Assembly (NCBI RefSeq): GCF_008580665.1
Contig: NZ_BKDJ01000001.1
Coordinates: 186,001 to 250,000, forward strand
Reading direction: 5' to 3'
Length of the DNA: 64,000 nt
From: Zafaria cholistanensis
Lineage (GTDB): Bacteria > Actinomycetota > Actinomycetes > Actinomycetales > Micrococcaceae
This document shows, one piece after another, positions 57,883-64,000 of this stretch. The stretch's first letter is position 1. Each line of letters opens with the position of its first letter. The position numbers were made by a program, and so were the translations under genes. The notes beneath the pieces are model-generated. The model saw only the letters and a program-made list of their open reading frames with translations. It searched no databases and was not told the origin of the DNA.

Positions 57883-58746
57883 ATGGGATCTGTCCAGGCC
57901 GTCGTCGACCACTACTCCTCCGGGACGCTGCGCGAGCGCGTCTTCGCCGCCCTGCGCGGCGCCGGCAAGGACCCGGACAACCTCAGCGCCGCGGACCTGG
58001 TGCCGCTGGACCAGCTGCACACCGGAGGGGTCGAGGCTACCGAGGAGATCGTGCACGACGCCGGGATCGGCGCCGGCACCCGGGTGGCGGACTTCGGTTC
58101 GGGCCTGTGCGGGCCGGCCCGGATCTTCGCCGGCAGGCACGGGGCCGTGGTCCACGCGGTGGACGTCACCCCCGAGTTCGTGGACCTCTCCGCCGAACTG
58201 AACGAGCGCTGCGGGCTCTCCAGCGCGATCACCGTCACCCGGGCCAGCGCCGCCGACAGCCGGCTGGAGGCCGGGGCCTTTGACGCCGTCACGCTGATCC
58301 ACGTGGGCATGAACGTCGCGGACAAGGCGCGCGTGTTCGCCGAGGCCTCGCGCGTGCTGCACCCGCAGGGAGTCTTCGCCATCTACGACATCATGGCGCG
58401 GGACGGGGACGCGCCCGAGTACCCGATGCCGTGGGCCGCGGCGGCCGGGGACTCGTTCGTGCGCACCGTGGTCCAGTACGACGCCGCGCTCGCCGGGGCG
58501 GGCTTCGCGGTGGACAGCACCCGTGACCGCAGCGCGGAGGCGCTCGCCTTCCTCGACCGGGCGCCCGCCCGCGCCGCGGCAGGGGCGCCGCAGGGCGCTG
58601 AGGCCCCCGCGGGCGCGGAGGCTCCGCTGGGCCCGGAAGTGGTGATGGGCCCGGACATGGGACGGCGCCTGGCCAACCTGCGCCGGGCCATTGCCTCGGG
58701 GGTGCTGGCGCCCACCGTGATCGTCGCCCGGCGCGCGGGCCGGTAG
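57883..58746 (+). CDS. SAM-dependent methyltransferase
   Basis: A 287-residue class I methyltransferase. The SAM motif reads VADFGSGLCGPARIFA near 65-80, with the acidic loop VHAVDVTPEFVDLS, then FDAVTLIHVGMNVADK and VLHPQGVFAIYDIM. The pattern recalls the sarcosine/dimethylglycine and sterol-type N/C-methyltransferases, but the substrate is unknown. An Ala/Pro-rich insert (AAAGAPQGAEAPAGAEAP) near 230-250 is low in complexity. GGAGG lies 6 nt before the ATG. Confidence 0.8.
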   Translation: MGSVQAVVDHYSSGTLRERVFAALRGAGKDPDNLSAADLVPLDQLHTGGVEATEEIVHDAGIGAGTRVADFGSGLCGPARIFAGRHGAVVHAVDVTPEFVDLSAELNERCGLSSAITVTRASAADSRLEAGAFDAVTLIHVGMNVADKARVFAEASRVLHPQGVFAIYDIMARDGDAPEYPMPWAAAAGDSFVRTVVQYDAALAGAGFAVDSTRDRSAEALAFLDRAPARAAAGAPQGAEAPAGAEAPLGPEVVMGPDMGRRLANLRRAIASGVLAPTVIVARRAGR

Positions 58747-58765
58747 CACGCGGGGCAGGCCCTTT

Positions 58766-58786
58766 CGTGTCGACTTCGTCGACACG
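58766..58786. terminator. Palindromic hairpin between the methyltransferase and guaB3
   Basis: CGTGTCGAC-TTC-GTCGACACG forms a 9-bp stem; a longer flanking pairing (GCGGGGCAG with CTGCCCCGC) could enclose it. It may end the upstream transcript or act as a guaB3 operator. Confidence 0.5.
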
Positions 58787-58837
58787 CAGGGACCCTGCTG
58801 CCCCGCGCTTGACGGAAAACCGCCCGGAGGGCGCTGA

Positions 58838-58843
58838 TAAGCT
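58838..58843 (+). promoter_or_regulatory. -10 element for a probably leaderless guaB3 mRNA
   Basis: TAAGCT ends 6 nt before the GTG. TTGACG at 58809-58814 could be a -35, but the spacing (23 bp) is too long to be sure. Confidence 0.5.
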
Positions 58844-58849
58844 GGGCCG

Positions 58850-59998
58850 GTGACTTACGAGATTGAAATCGGGCGCGGAAAGCGCGGACTGCGGGCCTAC
58901 TCCCTGGACGACGTGGCGATCGTCCCCAACCGCCGGACCCGCGATCCCCGGGACGTCTCGGTCAACTGGCAGATCGACGCGTACCAGTTCTCCACCCCGA
59001 TCGTTGGCGCGCCCATGGACTCGGTGATGAGCCCGGAGAGCGCGATCGCGCTGGGCCGGCTCGGCGGGCTGGGCGTGCTGAACCTGGAAGGCCTGTGGAC
59101 CCGCTACGAGGACCCCCGTCCGGTGCTGGCCGAGATCGTTGCCCTCGAAGCCGCGCAGGATGGGGCGCACTTCAGCCCCGCAGTGACCAGGCGCCTGCAG
59201 GAGCTGTACTCGGCACCCATCCAGCCGGAGCTGATCACCTCCCGCCTGGCCGAGATCCGCGACGCGGGCGTCACCGTGGCCGGCGCGCTCACCCCGCAGC
59301 GCACCCAGGAGCACTACAAGACCGTCGTCGCCGCCGGCGTCGACATCTTCGTGATCCGCGGCACCACTGTCTCCGCCGAGCACGTCTCCAAGACCACCGA
59401 ACCGCTGAACCTGAAGCAGTTCATCTACGAACTCGACGTTCCGGTGATCGTCGGCGGCGCCGCCGGCTACACCCCGGCCCTGCACCTGATGCGCACCGGC
59501 GCGGCCGGCGTCCTGGTCGGGTTCGGCGGGGGAGCCACCGGCACCACCCGCCGCCAGCTGGGCATCCACGCCCCGATGGCCACCGCGATCTCCGATGTCG
59601 CCGCGGCCCGCCGCGACTACCTGGACGAGTCCGGCGGACGCTACGTGCACGTGATCGCCGACGGCGGCATGGGCACCAGCGGCGACATCGTCAAGGCTGT
59701 CGCCATGGGCGCGGACGCCGTCATGCTGGGGACCGCGCTGGCCCGTGCCAACGAGGCCCCCGGGCAGGGCTGGCACTGGGGCGCGGAGGCGCACCACGAG
59801 ACCTCCCCGCGCGGGGACCGCGCCTACGTGGGCACCGTGGGCCCCATGAAGCAGGTGCTTTTCGGCCCCTCCAGCCACACCAACGGCACGTCCAACCTCA
59901 TCGGCGCGCTGCGCCGGTCGATGGCGACCACCGGCTACTCGGACCTCAAGGAGTTCCAGCGGGTCGATGTGGTCGTGTCCCCGTACGAGTCCGTCTGA
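58850..59998 (+). CDS. guaB3: GuaB3-type IMPDH/GMP reductase family protein
   Basis: A 382-residue barrel of the IMPDH/GMPR superfamily without CBS modules. YSLDDVAIVPNRRTRDPRDV, GAPMDSVMSPESAIALGRLG and VIADGGMGTSGDIVKA are conserved. The catalytic loop reads FGGGATGTTRRQLG: the Cys of GuaB is replaced, and the whole protein has no cysteine. It is therefore unlikely to act as a conventional IMP dehydrogenase. Actinobacteria commonly keep this paralogue, and a cyanobacterial GuaB3 has been described as a GMP reductase, but the role here is open. Confidence 0.88.
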   Translation: MTYEIEIGRGKRGLRAYSLDDVAIVPNRRTRDPRDVSVNWQIDAYQFSTPIVGAPMDSVMSPESAIALGRLGGLGVLNLEGLWTRYEDPRPVLAEIVALEAAQDGAHFSPAVTRRLQELYSAPIQPELITSRLAEIRDAGVTVAGALTPQRTQEHYKTVVAAGVDIFVIRGTTVSAEHVSKTTEPLNLKQFIYELDVPVIVGGAAGYTPALHLMRTGAAGVLVGFGGGATGTTRRQLGIHAPMATAISDVAAARRDYLDESGGRYVHVIADGGMGTSGDIVKAVAMGADAVMLGTALARANEAPGQGWHWGAEAHHETSPRGDRAYVGTVGPMKQVLFGPSSHTNGTSNLIGALRRSMATTGYSDLKEFQRVDVVVSPYESV

Positions 59999-60003
59999 CG
60001 CCC

Positions 60004-61782
60004 ATGGCACGGAACGCGGCGGGTGCCCAGGCAGGCGGCCGGGCCGGTGACCAGCACACCGGCCAGCTGGGTCCCGCGTTCCGTGCCGCCTCCCTGGAGG
60101 CGATGAGGGGCACCGCCGCGGCGGGCGGGCAGGAGCTGGACCTCCTGATCGTCGGCGGCGGGGTCGTCGGGGCCGGGGCCGCGCTCGACGCGGCCACCCG
60201 CGGGCTGGACGTGGCGATCGTCGAGGCGCGCGACTGGGCCGCCGGGACCTCCTCGCGCTCCTCCAAGCTGATCCACGGCGGGCTGCGCTACCTGGAGATG
60301 CTCGACTTCGCGCTCGTCCGCGAGGCGCTGCAGGAGCGCGGGCTGCTGATCGAACGGATTGCCCCGCACCTGGTCCGCCCGGTGCCCTTCCTCTACCCGC
60401 TGACCGGGCGCTTCGCCGAACGCGCCTACGTGGGCGCCGGGGTGGCGCTGTACGACGCGCTGTCCCTGGCCTCCGGCCACGGCCGCGGCGTCCCCTTCCA
60501 CAAGCACCTCTCCCGCCGCGCCACGCTGCGCAGCGCCCCCTCGCTCAAAGACGAGGCGTTCGTGGGGTCCATCCGCTACTACGACGCGCAGGTGGACGAC
60601 GCGCGTCTGGTCGTGGACGCGGTGCGCACCGCCGCGAAGTACGGGGCGTGGGCCGCCAACCGGGTGAAGGCCGTGAGCTTCCTCCGCGAGGGCGAACGCG
60701 TGGTCGGAGCCCGGGTCCAGGACCAGGAGACCGGCGAGGAGTTCGACGTCCGCGCCCGGCAGGTGCTCAACGCGACCGGCGTGTGGACCGACGAGACCCA
60801 GGCCATGGTCACCGACCGCGGGCAGCTGAAGGTCCGGGCCTCCAAGGGCATCCACCTGGTGGTCCCGCGGGACCGGTTCCAGTCCACGGTGGGCCTGATC
60901 CTGCGCACCGAGAAGTCCGTGCTGTTCGTCATCCCGTGGGGACGGCACTGGATTATCGGCACCACGGACACCGAATGGGCCCTGGACAAGGCCCATCCGG
61001 CGGCCTCGAGCCGGGACATCGACTACCTGCTGGAGCACGTGAACCGGGTGCTCAAGCGGCCGCTGACCCGCGAGGACGTCGAAGGCGTCTACGCCGGACT
61101 GCGCCCCCTGCTGGCCGGGGAGTCGGACTCCACCGCCAAACTCTCGCGCGAGCACGTGGTGGCCCACCCGGTGCCCGGGCTCGTGGTGGTCGCCGGCGGC
61201 AAGTACACCACCTATCGCGTGATGGCCCGCGACGCCGTGGACGAGGCGGTGCGCGCGATGGACCTCCAGGTCCCGCCGTCGTGCACAGCGGACATCCCGC
61301 TGCTCGGGGCCGAGGGGTACAAGGCGGCCTGGAACAGCAGGCACCGGATGGCCCGTGCGGCCGGGGTCCATGTGGCGCGCGTCGAGCACCTGCTGGGCCG
61401 GTACGGGTCGCTGGCCCGCGACGTGCTCGCGCTCATCTCCGCCGACCCCGAACTGGCCCGGCCGCTGCCCGGCGCCGACGACTACCTGGCCGCCGAGGCC
61501 GTCTACGCCACCACCCACGAGGGGGCCCGGCACATCCACGACGTCCTCACCCGGCGCACCCGCATCTCCATCGAGTCCTGGGACCGTGGCGTGTCCGCCG
61601 CCCCGGAGGTGGCCCGGCTCATGGCGCCGCTGCTGGGGTGGAGCGCGGCGCAGGTCGAGCGCGAGGTGCGCCACTACCTGGCCCGCGTCGAGGCCGAACG
61701 GGCCAGCCAGGAACAGCCCGACGACGTCTCCGCGGACCGGACCCGGATGAACGTCGAGGACATCGTTCCCGTGCGGGACTAG
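60004..61782 (+). CDS. glpD: Glycerol-3-phosphate dehydrogenase (FAD, GlpD-type)
   Basis: A 592-residue flavoenzyme that oxidises glycerol-3-phosphate to dihydroxyacetone phosphate at the membrane. The FAD motif GGGVVGAGAALDAATRG is near 55, with SSRSSKLIHGGLRYLE near 82-97 and ATGVWTDETQAMV and GTTDTEWALDK further on. The ~40-residue leader before the FAD fold is longer than in E. coli GlpD. The ATG at 60004 is 5 nt after the guaB3 stop, suggesting co-transcription. The supply of glycerol-phosphate links loosely to the teichoic-type polymer genes. Confidence 0.93.
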   Translation: MARNAAGAQAGGRAGDQHTGQLGPAFRAASLEAMRGTAAAGGQELDLLIVGGGVVGAGAALDAATRGLDVAIVEARDWAAGTSSRSSKLIHGGLRYLEMLDFALVREALQERGLLIERIAPHLVRPVPFLYPLTGRFAERAYVGAGVALYDALSLASGHGRGVPFHKHLSRRATLRSAPSLKDEAFVGSIRYYDAQVDDARLVVDAVRTAAKYGAWAANRVKAVSFLREGERVVGARVQDQETGEEFDVRARQVLNATGVWTDETQAMVTDRGQLKVRASKGIHLVVPRDRFQSTVGLILRTEKSVLFVIPWGRHWIIGTTDTEWALDKAHPAASSRDIDYLLEHVNRVLKRPLTREDVEGVYAGLRPLLAGESDSTAKLSREHVVAHPVPGLVVVAGGKYTTYRVMARDAVDEAVRAMDLQVPPSCTADIPLLGAEGYKAAWNSRHRMARAAGVHVARVEHLLGRYGSLARDVLALISADPELARPLPGADDYLAAEAVYATTHEGARHIHDVLTRRTRISIESWDRGVSAAPEVARLMAPLLGWSAAQVEREVRHYLARVEAERASQEQPDDVSADRTRMNVEDIVPVRD

Positions 61783-61811
61783 CGGCCGGGGGTCCACCCG
61801 ACCCGGGCCGC

Positions 61812-61868
61812 GGGGGTCGGGTCCGCGGGGGCCGGGTCCGCAGGGGTCGGGTCCGCAGGGGCCGGTTC
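61812..61868. repeat. 15-16-bp tandem repeat between glpD and the SURF1-like gene
   Basis: Units of the form GGGGTCGGGTCCGCA begin near 61812, 61827 and 61843, with a partial fourth at 61858. Confidence 0.85.
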
Positions 61869-61878
61869 GTCGAACCGG
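61862..61878. promoter_or_regulatory. Perfect palindrome upstream of the SURF1-like gene
   Basis: CCGGTTCGTCGAACCGG has 8-bp arms around a central T and lies just upstream of the predicted -10 (TACCGT at 61891-61896). It could be an operator or the end of the glpD transcript. Confidence 0.45.
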
Positions 61879-61890
61879 GCCCGTCCGAAG

Positions 61891-61896
61891 TACCGT
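61891..61896 (+). promoter_or_regulatory. -10 element for a probably leaderless SURF1-like gene mRNA
   Basis: TACCGT ends 6 nt before the GTG at 61903. Confidence 0.45.
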
Positions 61897-61902
61897 TAAA
61901 GG

Positions 61903-62721
61903 GTGCTGAAAACCGCCCTGAAGCCCCAATGGATCCTTGCCCTGCTGGGAGCGCTCCTCGTGGCTTCGGGCTTCGTCCTCCTGAGCCAGTGGCAGTTCGA
62001 CCGGTCCCAGACCGCAGCCCCGCCGCCGCCGGGCACCACCGAGACCGCGGTCCCGCTGACCGGCCACATCCGCCCGCTCGAGGAGATGATGGGCTTCCAG
62101 GCCGACCAGATCGTCACCGCCAGCGGCCGGTTCCTGCCCGGCCGGCAGGTCCTGGTCCGCGACAGGCTCCAGCAGGGCGAGAAGGGGTACTGGGTGGTGG
62201 CGCCCTTCGCCGTGGACGGAGCCCCGAACGGGGAAACCATCGCCGTGGTGCGCGGCTGGCAGGCCGACGCCTCCACGCCCCGGGACGCCCCGTCCGGACA
62301 GCTGGACCTGACCGGGCGGCTGCTGCCCACCGAATCGCCCCTCGACGAATCCCCGGCCGGAGCACTGGGGGCGGTCTCCACCGCCCAGCTGATCAACCTG
62401 TGGGACGTGCCCGCCTACAGCGGCTTCGTGGTCGCCTTCGACGTGGCCACCGGGGCCGGAGCCGACGCCGGGGCCGCCACCACCGGCCTGGAACCGGTCT
62501 ATGTGGGCCCCCAGCCGCAGCAGCAGCAGATTAACTGGCTGAACGTGTTCTACGGCATCGAGTGGGTGGTCTTCGCCGGCTTCGCGGTGTTCCTCTGGTA
62601 CCGCCTGGTCGCCGACGACTACCGGCGCCAGCAGGAGGACCTCGAGGACGCCGCCGAGGCCCTGCGCGGGGCACAGGGGCAGGACACCCAGCAGACCATC
62701 CCGGAAAAGGAACAGCCATGA
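61903..62721 (+). CDS. SURF1-family membrane protein
   Basis: A 272-residue protein with the SURF1 layout: an N-terminal helix (WILALLGALLVASGFVLLSQ) followed by WQFDR, an extracytoplasmic domain with GRFLPGRQVLVRDR and GYWVVAPFAV, and a C-terminal helix (VFYGIEWVVFAGFAVFLWYR). SURF1 helps assemble cytochrome c oxidase. The tail is acidic and glutamine-rich. The stop overlaps the start of the next gene (ATGA), so they are coupled. Confidence 0.9.
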   Translation: MLKTALKPQWILALLGALLVASGFVLLSQWQFDRSQTAAPPPPGTTETAVPLTGHIRPLEEMMGFQADQIVTASGRFLPGRQVLVRDRLQQGEKGYWVVAPFAVDGAPNGETIAVVRGWQADASTPRDAPSGQLDLTGRLLPTESPLDESPAGALGAVSTAQLINLWDVPAYSGFVVAFDVATGAGADAGAATTGLEPVYVGPQPQQQQINWLNVFYGIEWVVFAGFAVFLWYRLVADDYRRQQEDLEDAAEALRGAQGQDTQQTIPEKEQP

Positions 62722-63185
62722 CCGAGCAGACCGCACCCGCCCAGAAGAAGCGCCGCTTCGCCGGCACCCCCGCCCAGATCCGCAGCGCAGCCAGGCTGTA
62801 CAAGGTCCTGGCCTACGCGACCGGCGTGATGCTGCTGCTGGTGGTGGTGGAGATGGTCGCAAAGTACGGCTACGGCACCGAGATCGTCCTGGGCGGCACC
62901 GGTGCCGACGGTGCCTCCAACGGCCTGGGATTCCTGCCCGCCGATTCCTTCGAGGGCGGCTTCAACCTCTCCACCGCCGTCCTGATCGTGCACGGCTGGA
63001 TGTACGTCATCTACCTCATTGCCGACTTCCGGCTGTGGAGCCTCATGCGCTGGCCGTTCACCCGTTTCGTCACGATTGCCCTGGGCGGGGTGGTGCCGGC
63101 ACTGTCCTTCATCATGGAGGCCAAGGTCCACAAGGAGGTCGAGCGCGAGCTCGCCGCCCACCCCCAGGCCGCCAAGCGCTACTGA
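62718..63185 (+). CDS. DUF3817 membrane protein
   Basis: A 155-residue protein with three to four hydrophobic segments: KVLAYATGVMLLLVVVEMVA near 30-49, NLSTAVLIVHGWMYVIYLIA near 90-110, and FVTIALGGVVPALSFIMEAK. The HGW motif and arrangement match the DUF3817 family, common in actinobacteria next to SURF1-like genes. The function is unknown. Start overlaps the SURF1 stop. Confidence 0.88.
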   Translation: MTEQTAPAQKKRRFAGTPAQIRSAARLYKVLAYATGVMLLLVVVEMVAKYGYGTEIVLGGTGADGASNGLGFLPADSFEGGFNLSTAVLIVHGWMYVIYLIADFRLWSLMRWPFTRFVTIALGGVVPALSFIMEAKVHKEVERELAAHPQAAKRY

Positions 63186-63306
63186 CGGCCGGCCCCGGGC
63201 CGTCCGGGCCCGCAGGGCTTGGGCGTCCGGCCCCCGGGGTGCAGGATTGGGTGTGCAGGGTGGAGAACGGCCCGCCCCGGGTACTGCCGACGAAGGAGCC
63301 GCGACG

Positions 63307-64000
63307 ATGGCACGATCCCCGCACTGGGCTTCCCCCAAACCCGGGGCGGGCCCCTGGGCGGACCCGCTGGGCCGCTCGGCGACCCGGGCCGCGCAGCTGC
63401 TGCTGGTGCTGACGGCCGTGTCTGTGGCCGTCTACGGGCTGATCCAGCTGAAACTTGTGGTCATCCCCCTGATGATCGCCCTCATCCTCTCCGCCGCGCT
63501 CAGCCCCGTGGTGGCCGCACTGCGCCGCCGCGGCCTGCGCCCCGGCCTGGCCACCTGGACGACCTTCCTGGCCGCGGTGCTGGTGCTGGGCGGAATCATC
63601 ACCGCGCTGGTTTTCGCGGTGCGCAGCGAATGGGACGAACTCGTCGCCTCCGCCATCGCCGGCTGGGAGGAGCTGCGCGCGCTGCTGGAGGACGGGCCGC
63701 TGCAGGTTGACCAGGCCGCCATCGACCAGGCGGTGGCGGCGCTGGTGGGCTTCGCCGGCAGCCGGCAGTTCGGCCTCGGTGCGCTCTCCGGCATCTCCGC
63801 GGCCGCGGAAGTGGTCACCGGCGGGTTGCTGTGCGCCGTGGTGCTGTTCTACTTCCTCAAGGACGGGGACCGGATCTGGTCCTTCTTCCTGCGCGGGTTC
63901 GAGGGCACCCGCCGGGACAGGATGCACCGCGCGGGCCAGCGCGCCCTCGAGGTGCTGGGCAAGTACGTGCACGGCACGGCTGTCGTTGCCTTCGTGGACG
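63307..64000 (+). CDS. AI-2E family transporter (partial, runs off the window)
   Basis: The first 231 codons of a membrane protein. After a polar leader come LLLVLTAVSVAVYGLIQ and LVVIPLMIALILSAALSPVV, then WTTFLAAVLVLGGIITALVF, a soluble helical stretch, AAAEVVTGGLLCAVVLFYFL, and KDGDRIWSFFLRGFEG followed by AGQRALEVLGKYVHGTAVVA, the characteristic core of the AI-2E transporter (PerM/YdiK/TqsA) family. The ATG at 63307 follows GAAGGAG. Many members have no role in AI-2 export; some are Na+/H+ antiporter-like, so the substrate is open. Confidence 0.9.
   Translation, partial: MARSPHWASPKPGAGPWADPLGRSATRAAQLLLVLTAVSVAVYGLIQLKLVVIPLMIALILSAALSPVVAALRRRGLRPGLATWTTFLAAVLVLGGIITALVFAVRSEWDELVASAIAGWEELRALLEDGPLQVDQAAIDQAVAALVGFAGSRQFGLGALSGISAAAEVVTGGLLCAVVLFYFLKDGDRIWSFFLRGFEGTRRDRMHRAGQRALEVLGKYVHGTAVVAFVD

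Noticed and set aside
63307..64000. Quorum-sensing role (AI-2 export) for the last gene
   Set aside because: The family name is historical; members have varied transport roles and the gene is incomplete here, so only family membership is claimed.

Overview
The window is very GC-rich apart from its first ~230 bases. Gene content and order (alr-tsaE, tsaB-rimI, tsaD, groES-groEL with CIRCE operators, guaB-guaB3, DesA3-type desaturase with its reductase) point to an actinobacterium of the Micrococcales, most likely a Micrococcaceae (Arthrobacter-like) chromosome. No rRNA, tRNA, phage or CRISPR array was seen.

Layout. 1-2460: a lower-GC gene tail followed by nested, decayed ISL3 insertion sequences. 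2954-12342: a cell-wall glycopolymer block (a fused glycerophosphotransferase/glycosyltransferase, a GT2 enzyme, and the dTDP-L-rhamnose genes rfbA, rfbB and a fused rfbC-rfbD). 12629-25548: the alr-tsaE / tsaB-rimI / tsaD housekeeping series, split by a two-component system and by a PucR regulator-ferredoxin reductase-desaturase-diguanylate cyclase insert. 25607-28621: a YbdK-type ligase and a GH3 lipoprotein. 28798-38423: a LuxR-type ATPase regulator, then a 1344-residue Pls/PosA-like single-module peptide synthetase, an acyltransferase-like membrane protein and an L,D-transpeptidase. 38551-42806: a methyltransferase, small proteins and groES-groEL. 42954-49222: a leftward operon of a cellulose-synthase-like glycosyltransferase, a STAS-like protein and a GGDEF-EAL protein, divergent from a GH18 hydrolase. 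49268-54782: a helical-repeat (TPR-like) protein divergent from a 52-residue secreted peptide, an OafA-type acyltransferase and a GHL10 hydrolase. 54927-64000: guaB, a BtrH-like protein, a methyltransferase, guaB3, glpD, a SURF1-like protein, a DUF3817 protein and the start of an AI-2E family transporter.

How it fits together. Most accessory genes build or modify the envelope: teichoic-acid-like polymer, rhamnose, an exopolysaccharide probably under cyclic-di-GMP, acylation, and L,D-crosslinking. The best candidates for undescribed biology are (a) the LuxR / Pls-like synthetase / acyltransferase / L,D-transpeptidase unit, with a LuxR-box-like palindrome centred about -42 from a predicted promoter; (b) the helical-repeat protein paired with a small secreted peptide ending in two GGNWPY motifs; and (c) the STAS-linked GGDEF-EAL/glycosyltransferase operon.

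Two sequence-level habits recur. Many genes have a TANNNT-like -10 element 6-8 nt before the start codon and no ribosome binding site, as expected for leaderless mRNAs. Many gene ends carry short tandem duplications (10-30 bp) that overlap or abut the stop codon.
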